64,000 bases of DNA from NCBI GenBank assembly GCA_037127315.1, contig JBBBDQ010000913.1:5427501-5491500 (forward strand), in the 5' to 3' direction. The notes below the pieces were generated by a model. The model was not told where the DNA came from, did not search any database, and saw only the letters and a list, made by a program, of their open reading frames with translations. The stretch comes from Ascarosepion bandense. Taxonomy: Eukaryota; Mollusca; Cephalopoda; Sepiida; Sepiidae. Both the position numbers and the translations under genes were made by a program. Shown in pieces: positions 9,350 through 17,275 of this stretch; position 1 is the stretch's first letter, and each line of letters starts with the position of its first letter.

Positions 9350-9765
9350 TATGGTATTCTTCATTTCAGAAAAGACTGTCCAATTAAAACAAAAAATTGT
9401 GGAAAAACTAGTCCCAGATGAAGCTACTGCATGTCAAAAAGCAAAAGAAATCCACAAATTAACTTGCTGAATGAAGTGCTACCAGCTAAAAACCTGTAAA
9501 GTTCAAATAACAGAAAACTTGTAATAGTAAAAATATGGTGACTATTTCAATTGAACACTGGTAGCGATATAACAGTTATTGATGAACTGACTTGGAACAA
9601 AATTGGAAAGCCTAACATGAAAAAATTTGACAATATTACAAGAAAAAAATCAGGCAAGAAATTAATTTTTCTTGAGAAAATTACATGTAACATTGCTATT
9701 GTGGGTAAAACTAAAAAAGCAGATATTTACATACTAAAAATTCCAACTTGAATTTACTTGGCTTC
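9350..9765 (+). pseudogene. Gypsy-type retroelement: gag zinc knuckle remnant and aspartic protease
   Basis: Frameshifted. A CxxC-rich nucleocapsid-like remnant is readable at about 9365-9420. From 9545 an open stretch encodes a retropepsin-like segment whose active-site triad reads NTGSDITVID, where the family has DTG, so the catalytic Asp is replaced by Asn. The downstream segment (GKPNMKKF, FLEKITCNIAI, KADIYILK) continues the protease fold. It is followed, with stops, by reverse transcriptase at 10,100. Decayed and non-functional. Confidence 0.7.
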
Positions 9766-10094
9766 GATTGGCTAGAAGTATTTGAACTGTGAAATTGGTT
9801 GATTAATTCCGTTGGTGAAAAGTCCACAGTTCATTGTTCGTTAGAAAAAAATATTGCAGCTAAAAAAACATTGAGTAAAGCAAAAAATAAATTAATGAAT
9901 ATTTTCTTAAAAGTCAAAGACATTTTTCAAATTAAAAGACAATGTGATACCATTTTCCAAACCTAAAAGAAATAACCTTTGCTGTCGAATTCTTTTAGCA
10001 CTGAACTTGATGAGTTAGGAAACCATGGAGTAATTTCAGAAATAGATTATTCAGAATGAAGTGTGTCAATGGTTTAAAAAGAAAAATAAGATTT

Positions 10095-10545
10095 GGTTAT
10101 GTGCAGATTTTTCCAACTAGGTTAAATGACTGCCTCCTACCAAATGTATATCCCCTATCAAACTTTAGAGGATATATTTGCCAAATTAAATGGTGGTAAT
10201 TTTTTTTTTTTTTAAACTGACCTGTCTGAGCCATATTGAAGTAGATGAGAAATGCCAGAAGTATTTGACTATTAATACACATAAAGGACTCTACAAGTTT
10301 AGATGATTAACCTTCGGTATAAAAGTAGCCTTAGTTATTTTCCAGCAAATAATGGAAACAATGTTGGCTAGACTCGATGATGCCATCACTTACATAGTAC
10401 TCTTAATAAGTATGCTATCTATGAAAATACAGCATGTAAAACAATTATTTCAGAGACGACATGATTATGGGTTCAAGTTCCATGAACAGAAATGTCAGTT
10501 GTTTATGAATAAGATTCAATATTTAGATCAGATAATTGACAATTT
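10095..10545 (+). pseudogene. Gypsy-type reverse transcriptase (fragment)
   Basis: Across frameshifts and an inserted T-run (10,199-10,213) the plus strand reads IEVDEKCQKYLTINTHKGLY, then FGIKVA...VIFQQIMETMLA (10,310-10,365) and HVKQLFQRRHDYGFKFHEQK...QYLDQIID (10,430-10,540), which are the conserved palm and thumb blocks of Ty3/Gypsy reverse transcriptases. The YxDD region is damaged. The frame ends where a SINE is inserted at about 10,547. Confidence 0.72.
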
Positions 10546-10546
10546 A

Positions 10547-10778
10547 CATTCACTTACGCACAAATACCCTTGGGAAAGGTATTAATCTGTCTATTCCTTC
10601 CAGTTATGGGCTAAATAACAGGACAGATTGAGTTCTATATCCTTGGCTGGCAACCAGTCTACCGCAGAAAGCAATGGCAACCTACTGCGGGATCATCTTC
10701 TGCCCAGTCAGTCATGTCTCTTTCGAGACATGATCACCCAAGCATGTTTCACGTATGGCACTTAACTGACTGACTGAA
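10547..10778 (+). mobile_element. SINE family S1 copy, 5'-truncated
   Basis: Contains CCCTTGGGAAAGGTATTAAT, the TTCTATA...GGCAACCAGTCTACCGCAG block, and the 3' end GGCACTTAACTGACTGACTGA. It interrupts the Gypsy reverse transcriptase. Confidence 0.85.
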
Positions 10779-10902
10779 TATAATAGTTAGAAACATGATT
10801 AAAACTTCTACTGGGCATAAAGTGGGGGATTGGTTTTCTGTTGTTATGAAGTAATAAACTGATCCCCCCACTAATTATACTTAATATAATAATGTAATAT
10901 AA
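10779..10902 (+). repeat. hairpin repeat (GTGGGGGAT...ATCCCCCCAC) between two SINEs
   Basis: The ends AAAGTGGGGGATTGG and CTGATCCCCCCACT are inverted around a 30-base loop. The same composite (hairpin plus the SINE that follows) is at 40,146-40,440 on the minus strand, and a weaker hairpin is at 48,600-48,670. Confidence 0.65.
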
Positions 10903-11075
10903 TCTATCTCTTCTCCCTCCAGCTATATGTTAAATGGCAGGAGAGATTGGGTTCTATAGCCTTGGTCGGCAACCAGTCTACCGCAGAAAGCAATGGCAAC
11001 CTACTGCGGGATAATCTTCTTTCGAGACATAATCGCCCAAGCGTATTTCACGTATGGCACTTAATTGACTGAATT
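10903..11075 (+). mobile_element. SINE family S1 copy, partial
   Basis: Starts within CTTCTCCCTCCAGCTATATG and ends GGCACTTAATTGACTGA, with an internal deletion of the GCCCAGTCAGTCATGTCT segment. Pairs with the 40,146-40,325 copy as a composite. Confidence 0.8.
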
Positions 11076-11199
11076 GACAAAAAGGAAGAAGACCAGATAT
11101 CACTAGAGTAAATGCTGTTAAAGAAATCCCCCCCACCCCCCCTACAAACACACAGGACAAATTTGGTGACTTTTCAATCAGTTCTTGGATATGCAAATT

Positions 11200-11641
11200 A
11201 TAATGGTCATGTGTCTCAATATTTACAAATTATGAGCACCTCTGAATACCGTACTTAAGAAGGGTTGGGAAATGGAATTGGCCAGCAGAATGTCTAAAAG
11301 CTTTTGAAGGAATTAAAACACTAACTTCAGAGTTATCGCTGACAGATTACGAGCTGGGGTGACAGATAATAATAAGTGTCAGACGCGAGCAAATACAGCA
11401 TAGGTGTGGTAGGAGAGTACAGTAAAAAAGGTTGCCCACACTTCAAAAAAGTTTGACAAATACAGAAAAATGTTATAATCAAATTGAAAAGGAAACACTT
11501 GCGATAGTTTTTACTGCAAAAAATAGTTTATGAAGAAAATTCATACTGCAAACTGATCATAATCCATTATTAAGCATAAGTGTACCCCTGCTGTCAAAAA
11601 TGATGGCAAAATATTTGAGAGGATTATGATATTTATAATAT
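11200..11641 (+). pseudogene. Gypsy-type RNase H domain (fragment)
   Basis: Across stops and shifts the plus strand shows a DASKYSIGVVGEYSKKG-like stretch at about 11,375-11,440, a KRKHLR..FLLQK equivalent of the EKEALA helix at about 11,490, and the LQTDHNPLLSI block at 11,540-11,580, which is typical of Ty3/Gypsy RNase H. It completes the protease-RT-RNase H order begun at 9,350. No integrase is seen before the LTR at 11,647. Confidence 0.65.
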
Positions 11642-11646
11642 ATGTG

Positions 11647-11863
11647 TGTTGTGGACCCAGAATAGGACCAGAAGAAAACGGACTCAGGAATTAGTGAAAC
11701 ATATATATTAAACAGAAAACAAATACAAGAGTGTTACATGTCAGTCTGACAAGTATTAGACCGACCTGACACAACCCAACTCCACTCTGAGAGGTATATT
11801 CTCCCAGTATTCATATTAATAATAAGAGTTCATTATAGTCCAAAAAGGGTAGGTCCCATAACA
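11647..11863 (-). mobile_element. LTR-like sequence (family B relative), 217 bp
   Basis: On the minus strand it starts TGTTATGGGACC and ends GGGTCCACAACA, sharing termini and the TTATTAATA region with the LTR at 3368. The flanks ATGTG and ATATA do not match, so I cannot show a target duplication. Orientation by family termini is opposite to the Gypsy pol upstream. Confidence 0.6.
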
Positions 11864-12482
11864 ATATATAGGTGTGTGAAAGAGAGAGAGAAAATGGCAG
11901 ACCCATAAAGACAGAGAGGATAATCCCAAAAATTTTATCCAATTAATATAAATTATCAATTAGATAAAAATAAAGAGCTTGATGGATATTATACAGAGCA
12001 TTATAAAAAATTCAACATGTAATTAAATGGTCATAAATCTTGATTTATAATCATTTAATTATGTGTTGATTTTTCCTTTCATTACTTCAGATATATATAT
12101 ATATATGTGCATGTGTGTGTGTGCACAAATACACAACAGTCTATATTATAATAGAGTGTGTATGTGTGTGTATATATATATATATATATTCTTCACTATT
12201 CAACAGCATAATTATTGCAGAAAAATAAAATAAGGCACTGTCATTTGTTTGCCACTACTGTCACCAGATATTGAACTCACAACTCTTTAGATTAAATAAC
12301 TGGATCCAACCAACACTTTTATGCAGTGGGCAATGTGAGTTCAGTATCTGGTGACAGTGGTGGCAAGCAAAAACTTAGTTGAATTAAATGAAAATGACTA
12401 AGACATCCAGAAGTAACATGACTAATGGAACGATAATATACCCCAGTGATCATAATAAAGAGTTTGATTCAAAATTCCAGTC

Positions 12483-13230
12483 ACCTGAAGAAGGTTGAGC
12501 ATACAATGGCTGAAACATTGTGAATATGACAATAAAAAGAAGGTCAAAGCTCCAGACAATTCAAATAAAGTTAAAGTTGTATTAACAATTCAAAATCTGA
12601 AAGAGGCCCAGAACAGAAAATTTGTGAAGGTTAAGATGAATAACATTGAAGTAAAATTTCAATTAGATACAGACAACTTGAAAAAATATTGGTGAACATA
12701 CATTAACAAAAAAAAAGTTTGAAAGTTGCATATGGTGTCAAAAAAATAAATAAATAAATAAATAAATAAAAAAATAAATAAATAAATAAATAAATAAAAA
12801 AAATAAAAAAATAAAAAACAAAAAAAATAAAAATAAAATAAAAAAATAAAAAAACAAAAAAAACAAAAAAAAATAAAAACAAAAAAAAATAAAAACAAAA
12901 AAAAATAAAAAAACAAAAAAAAATAAAAATAGAATAAAAAAATTGTCTGTGAAGTCTCAGGAAAAAATGTTATGAGGTGAAATTGCATGTAAGACTTTGA
13001 AAACTAAGATGTTTGCATTAAAAAAAAATATGTTGAATTTATTAATGACATAGAAGATGAAAGTCCAAATGAAACACTGTCTTTACTTTAAAAAGCAAAA
13101 AATCTTAGATCTGCTTCAAAATGGAAACCAAACAAAAATTAAAATTCTGTCTGATTCTCACCTGCCTAGAAGTACACCCTTGTGGAAATTAGTTGAAACA
13201 GAATGAATGTCTTCCGAGGATCTTTCACAC
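12483..13230 (+). pseudogene. second Gypsy-type gag-pol remnant with P-family leader and A-rich insertion
   Basis: Begins with a P-family motif (CCTGAAGAAGG...TGGCTGAAACATTG). At 12,605-12,680 it encodes KFVKVKMNNIEVKFQLDTDN, equivalent to the strand before a retropepsin active site, with DTD in place of DTG. A 200-bp A-rich simple repeat (12,737-12,945) then breaks it, and only scattered in-frame segments follow to about 13,230. Non-functional. Confidence 0.5.
12737..12945. repeat. A-rich simple repeat (AAAT)n/(AAAAAC)n
   Basis: Almost entirely A with T and C interruptions. The opposite-strand ORF of Phe/Tyr/Leu runs is an artefact. Confidence 0.95.
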
Positions 13231-13700
13231 TTTCCCTGAAGACATATATGTCATCTGTGTTTTTCTCTTCCAACTACATTTTCCTTTATGTTTTGAACTG
13301 ATAGATGCAGTTTGTTTCTTTCCCTTGATGACATGACTGACCAAGGCTGATACCAACAATATCTGTGATCTCTCTGTAAAGCTTGCCAGTGTATTTGTTC
13401 TGTGTTACAATTTTCATATACTTCCTTGGAGTAATGTCCATCACAGACAATGGTCGTAGGACAACTAATCGACAGTCAAGACAATAGTGTCTGAGTGTGA
13501 TAAAGATTTGATACAATCACAGATGATGCAATATTTTTCAAAAGGTCAAACAAAGTTCATCATACACCCCAAAAATAGATTCACCATTGCAAATAACCTA
13601 ACCTGAAGTAAAAATAGAAATTGATTACACCCTGTCACTCCAATGGGTCTAAAACTGACAGTATGATGAAAAAAAGAAAACTGAAGCAGTTGTTTCAATT
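13231..13700. other. unassigned; one 76-codon minus-strand ORF of unknown nature
   Basis: A minus-strand ORF at 13,286-13,516 (starting MYQIFITLRHYCLDCRL) is more mixed in composition than typical noise here, with two Cys pairs and no internal repeats, but I recognise no family. Retroelement debris is possible. Nothing else is seen. Confidence 0.3.
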
Positions 13701-13704
13701 AATT

Positions 13705-13960
13705 TGCAGTATAGGGTATATATATTTGTGTATTTAGGCAGCAAATTTTCTTTTAAACATGTCAGATTAAATAAATTGCAAACATTACATTTGCTTATTC
13801 TTAATAAAATCCGTTCATGCTCACGGATAATCTTCCTCTATTACAATCAAAAGATGTCAGAAAAAGCTGTAACATTGACGGATGTTATTTTCATTCATTT
13901 CTCAAGGTACCTTTCAACCTCTTTCTGAGATCATCTTCATGGGTATGAGTTATGGTAACA
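13705..13960 (+). repeat. H-family repeat copy
   Basis: From AGGCAGCAAATTTTC to TGAGTTATGGTAAC it matches 59,786-59,980 (plus) and the first part matches the inverse at 59,985-60,090. On the minus strand it contains a weak hammerhead-like arrangement (TGAAGA, paired arms, GAAA, AGG-TA-CCT, T). Confidence 0.65.
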
Positions 13961-14149
13961 AATGTAACCGAAAAACTGTGTTGCTAAAAATTATTATACA
14001 TTTTTTTCTGTTTCAAATATAACAGTTGACTAATTGCTAGCATCCATTAGAACATGAAAATTATCCAAAATGGAATTTTTTAATATATCTTGTAATGTCA
14101 TGGTTTTTTCATTCTTTAAAACATGCATGACCATGACATTGTTTAAAGG

Positions 14150-14153
<4 letters not shown>

Positions 14154-14193
<40 letters not shown>
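14154..14193. repeat. (TA)n microsatellite
   Basis: Twenty TA units. The flanks 13,960-14,150 and 14,200-14,838 are A-rich without recognised features. Confidence 0.95.
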
Positions 14194-14198
<5 letters not shown>

Positions 14199-14837
14199 TC
14201 CCCCCCTCCAAATAAAAATCCAAAAATTATATATGTTGGATGGCCATTTCAGCAAGGAAATTCATTTATAATGCAAATCCAGTGCAAAATTCATCACTGG
14301 AAGTATACTCCAAAAAATTCATACCTAAAGTTTACATGCAAGAAGAAAAAGCAAGATAATATCAGAAAGAATAATAGGAAAGGTATTAAGAGAAAGAATA
14401 AATTTTGTTAGAAGGCTGTCATCTAGCCGTAGCTACAGAGGGTAAGGAAGAAAAGAAAAATAAAGAAGGATGGCAAAAAGGATTCAAGACACGATCTTTG
14501 AAAATGACTTTTAGATTACATCTATGTTAATAAAGTTAAAAATTAAGCATGTTACAGGAAAGTAAGTGGAGGGAAGGGGAAACAAAAAGAAGAGAAAAAA
14601 GAAAACAATGGGGTAGACTGGGAAAAAGTTATAGGAGAGGTGGGGGTGGGGGTGGAATCATGCCAGACAGCTGTCAAAAGAAACCCCACTAAATGAGAGT
14701 AGGAAGAAAGAGATAGATACATAAAATAGAAAAAGAAAAAGAGAAAGAAGAAAGGGAAAAGAAAAATAGAGAAAAAGTTAACATGATGTAATATTCGGCT
14801 CTGAAAGAAGTTTTTTCATATGTGTGTATGTGTGTGT

Positions 14838-15124
14838 GCACATCTGATTGAGCACTCGGGAAGAATAGTAGACTTTGAAAAAATAGCTACTCAAGCATCT
14901 ACGCATTATTCATCCAGTAATGAATTTGAACACTCTCAACCACTGGCATATGTTTACATTGTATATAACACGCTAAAAGTCTGCCTTCCTCTACTTAGCG
15001 TCTATAGCTCAGAGACAGAATCGCCGACTGATGTCAATTTGGTTTGGGTTTCCTGGCTAGAAGCAATCTAATGTCTAACCGTACTGATGAGCTGTGATAC
15101 AGCGAAACAGATCTGTCTGTGGAT

Positions 15125-15127
<3 letters not shown>
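14838..15127 (+). mobile_element. hammerhead-bearing short repeat (copy 1, about 290 bp)
   Basis: Begins near TTGAGCACTCGGGAAG and ends at the hammerhead and TGTGGATGAC, then TA repeats. Copies are at 21,895-22,196 (minus, TA on both sides) and 63,307-63,425 (minus, truncated). No ORF is conserved between copies. A GGTTTCAAGCC-like B-box element about 90 bases before the ribozyme is seen in the other copies. Size, lack of coding and a type I hammerhead resemble animal retrozymes or Penelope pseudo-LTR units. Confidence 0.8.
15073..15127 (+). ncRNA. type I hammerhead ribozyme, complete core
   Basis: Stem I 5' strand GTC-taa-CCGTA (15,073-15,083), CTGATGA (15,084-15,090), stem II GCTGT-GAT-ACAGC (15,091-15,103), GAAA (15,104-15,107), stem III ACAG-AT-CTGT, cleavage after GTC at 15,117, then stem I 3' strand TGTGG-at-GAC (15,118-15,127). 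Every invariant core base is present. Stem I pairs over 5 bp (two G-U) plus a further 3 bp (GTC/GAC) across an internal loop, as expected for natural hammerheads. The 4-bp stem III with a 2-nt loop is the short form typical of retroelement hammerheads. Predicted to self-cleave if transcribed. Confidence 0.85.
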
Positions 15128-15164
<37 letters not shown>

Positions 15165-15264
15165 TTGCACAAGTGGGTATATACTTATATAGTATGCTTG
15201 TAATTATCAAACATGAAGTAAAAAATTTCAGGGGCTCCAGTCTATTTTTGTTTTTTTTGAGAAA

Positions 15265-15627
15265 TGTTATATCCTATGAGGGGATAAACAGGAAAAGAAT
15301 AGTGCAAAAATAATACTTAACACTGAAGATAAAGGAATAGAGATTTATTATACCACAGTACAATAAACCAATAGACAATACAAGGACACCAACGAACATT
15401 TAACAGGTACAACAATCAATTAGGCAATGTCTCTGTCTAGGACGTATGCGTCCGTCGAGTGACGTATGGGTCTGTTGAGTGAAGAATGCTTCTGTCTAGT
15501 GATGTATACTTCTGTCTAGTGATGTATACTCTCGTCTAGTGACGATGACTCTATAGTTCACTCCAGTCACAGTCTTTTATAGACCGGGCCATACCCATTC
15601 CAGAGTAGGACAGGATATTCCTCTACA
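15265..15627 (-). mobile_element. family A LTR (3' LTR of a two-LTR chimeric element)
   Basis: Plus-strand reading starts TGTTATATCC at 15,265, preceded by AGAAA (15,260-15,264). The inner end (CCTCTACAAGAAGAAGCAACA) is altered by a GAAGAAG-like insertion, so it could lie at 15,627 or 15,640. It contains the inverse of the TATAAAAG box near 15,575-15,583 and of AATAAA near 15,346-15,352. Confidence 0.75.
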
Positions 15628-15640
15628 AGAAGAAGCAACA

Positions 15641-15985
15641 GATTAATACCTTTTGCAATTTCTTCCTTCAAACACACCGATAATGCAATATAATATTTGC
15701 TATTGATGATTCTTCTTTTCTGGAGGTAATCGATGAGCAAAATACTTAGCGCATCCCAAAATACGGAGGCCAAAACCTTGCCTGTTGATGTTTGCATCTT
15801 TGGTCACTTTGGACAGCTTTCATCTATTGCTGTCCACTCAGCTGACTGCAGATTTGACTCCAGAGTGAAATGGTGGATCCATGTTTCATCCATTGTTGCA
15901 TATTTATGCAAAACCTCCTTCTTGTTTTGTAGAAACAGTCGCAAACAATGCTCTGAATTGTATGAATTGTAATGCAGTCAGCTTT
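15641..15985 (-). pseudogene. mariner transposase fragment (DDE N-half of catalytic domain)
   Basis: The minus strand reads EHCLRLFLQNKKEVLHKYATMDETW, continuing through QSAEWTA (both mariner hallmarks; the D of MDETW is the first catalytic Asp) and GKVLASVFWDA...IDYLQKRRIINSKYYI...LKEEIAKG (15,650-15,800). A TGA interrupts between the two blocks. The second and third catalytic residues and both TIRs are absent. It lies between two LTRs. At its distal end the sequence becomes AAAGGTATTAATCTGT, identical to a 16-base stretch of the S1 SINE. Confidence 0.85.
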
Positions 15986-16087
15986 TTTATAGAGTTTATG
16001 TTCAGTTCTTTCTTCTCACTACCTTCTGTAGGAGGTCCTGTAGTTTCCTTTCCATGTCTGCTATCAGTAGAGTGTCATGTGTGTATC
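15986..16087 (-). pseudogene. RTE-like LINE reverse transcriptase fragment
   Basis: The minus strand (GGATACACACATGACACTCTA..., then CTACAGGACCTCCTACAGAA) matches 25,578-25,680 of the RTE-like LINE around its YTDD-type catalytic box. It joins the LTR directly at one end and mariner sequence at the other. Confidence 0.7.
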
Positions 16088-16409
16088 CGTTATATCCCGT
16101 GAGGGGATAAACAGGAAAAGAATAGTGCAAGAATAATACTTAAAACTGAAGATAAAGGAATAGAGATTTATTATACCACAGTACAATAAACCAATAGACA
16201 ATACAAGGACACCAATGAATATTTAACAGGTACAACAATCAATTAGGCAATGTCTCTGTCTAGGACGTATGTATCCGTCTAGTGAAGAATGCTTCCATCT
16301 AGTGACATATGCTGCCATCTAATGACGATAACTCTAGTTCACTCCAGTCAGTCTTTTATAGACTGGACCATACCCATTCCGGGGTAGGACAGGATATTGC
16401 TCTACAACA
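16088..16409 (-). mobile_element. family A LTR (5' LTR of the same chimeric element)
   Basis: Same orientation as the LTR at 15,265. It ends TCTACAACA at 16,409, followed by AGAAA (16,410-16,414), which equals the 5 bases before the other LTR. Its inner end reads CGTTATATCC, one base off the expected TG terminus. Confidence 0.78.
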
Positions 16410-16599
16410 AGAAAAAAAATATATTCGATGGCGAGGGTTTTATTCTTCATTACAAAGTAACATCGACCAAGTTCTTCACTGCAAAAGCTTATATTTAATC
16501 TTATACTTTAGCTCATGACAAAAGATGAAGGATAGATATAATGAAACTCACTTCTGATATTATTAGATGACATATGGAACATATCTTTGCAAAATCAAT

Positions 16600-16690
16600 C
16601 AATTCATTAAAAGTTCTTGCATAGGGAAGTTGATTTGATTAGCAGCATCATCAACCTCTGTGGGTTCTATAATGCTGAAATCTAAATATT
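16600..16690 (+). repeat. family R-like head preceding the tandem arrays
   Basis: AGCAGCATCATCAACCTCTG and GGGTTCTATAATGCTGAAATC resemble the first bases of family R (AACAGCATATCAACCTCTGT...). Sequence at 20,186-20,300 (GGAATATCAAACTTTATGG, ATACTGAAATCTAAATAC) is a second version, so the arrays appear embedded in R-type sequence. Confidence 0.55.
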
Positions 16691-17275
16691 TCGAACGCAG
16701 TTGTTTGCCTTCAACTAAATGTATTTTGAACGCAGTTGTTTGCCTTCAACTAAATATCTTTCGAGCGCAGTTGTTTGCCTTCAACTAAATATCTTTCGAG
16801 CGCAATTGTTTGCCTTCAACTAAATATCCTTTCCGCAATTGTTTCCTTCAACTAAATATCTTTCGAGCGCAATTGTTTGCCTTCAACTAAATATCTTTCG
16901 AGCGCAATTGTTTGCCTTCAACTAAATATCTTTCGAGCGCAATTGTTTGCCTTCAACTAAATATCTTTCGAGCGCTTGTTTGCCTTCAACTAAATATCTT
17001 TCAGCAATTGTTTGCCTTTAAATATCCTTTCAAGTTTTTCCTTCAACTAAATATCTTTCGAGCGCAGTTGTTTGCCTTCAACTAAATATCTTTCGAGCGC
17101 AGTTGTTTGCCTTCAACTAAATATCTTTCGAGCGCAGTTGTTTGCCTTCAACTAAATATCTTTCGAGCGCAGTTGTTTGCCTTCAACTAAATATCTTTCG
17201 AGCGCAGTTGTTTGCCTTCTTGTTTGCCTTCAACTAAATATATTTTGAACACAATTGTTGCCTTCAACTAAATAT
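16690..17275. repeat. 35-bp tandem array, about 16 copies
   Basis: Unit AAATATCTTTCGAGCGCAGT followed by TGTTTGCCTTCAACT. Several units are shortened (e.g. 16,825-16,850 and 17,000-17,045). An A/G variant in GCGCAATTG versus GCGCAGTTG comes in blocks, suggesting local duplication of groups of units. Confidence 0.95.

Noticed and set aside
9350..11863. Complete Gypsy element with paired LTRs
   Set aside because: Only one LTR-like sequence is seen, in apparently opposite orientation and without a target duplication; integrase is missing.
12659..12988. 109-codon minus-strand ORF
   Set aside because: Translation of an A-rich simple repeat into Phe/Tyr/Leu runs.
15733..16102. Plus-strand ORFs over the LTR element interior
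   Set aside because: Antisense to mariner transposase and LINE reverse transcriptase fragments on the minus strand.
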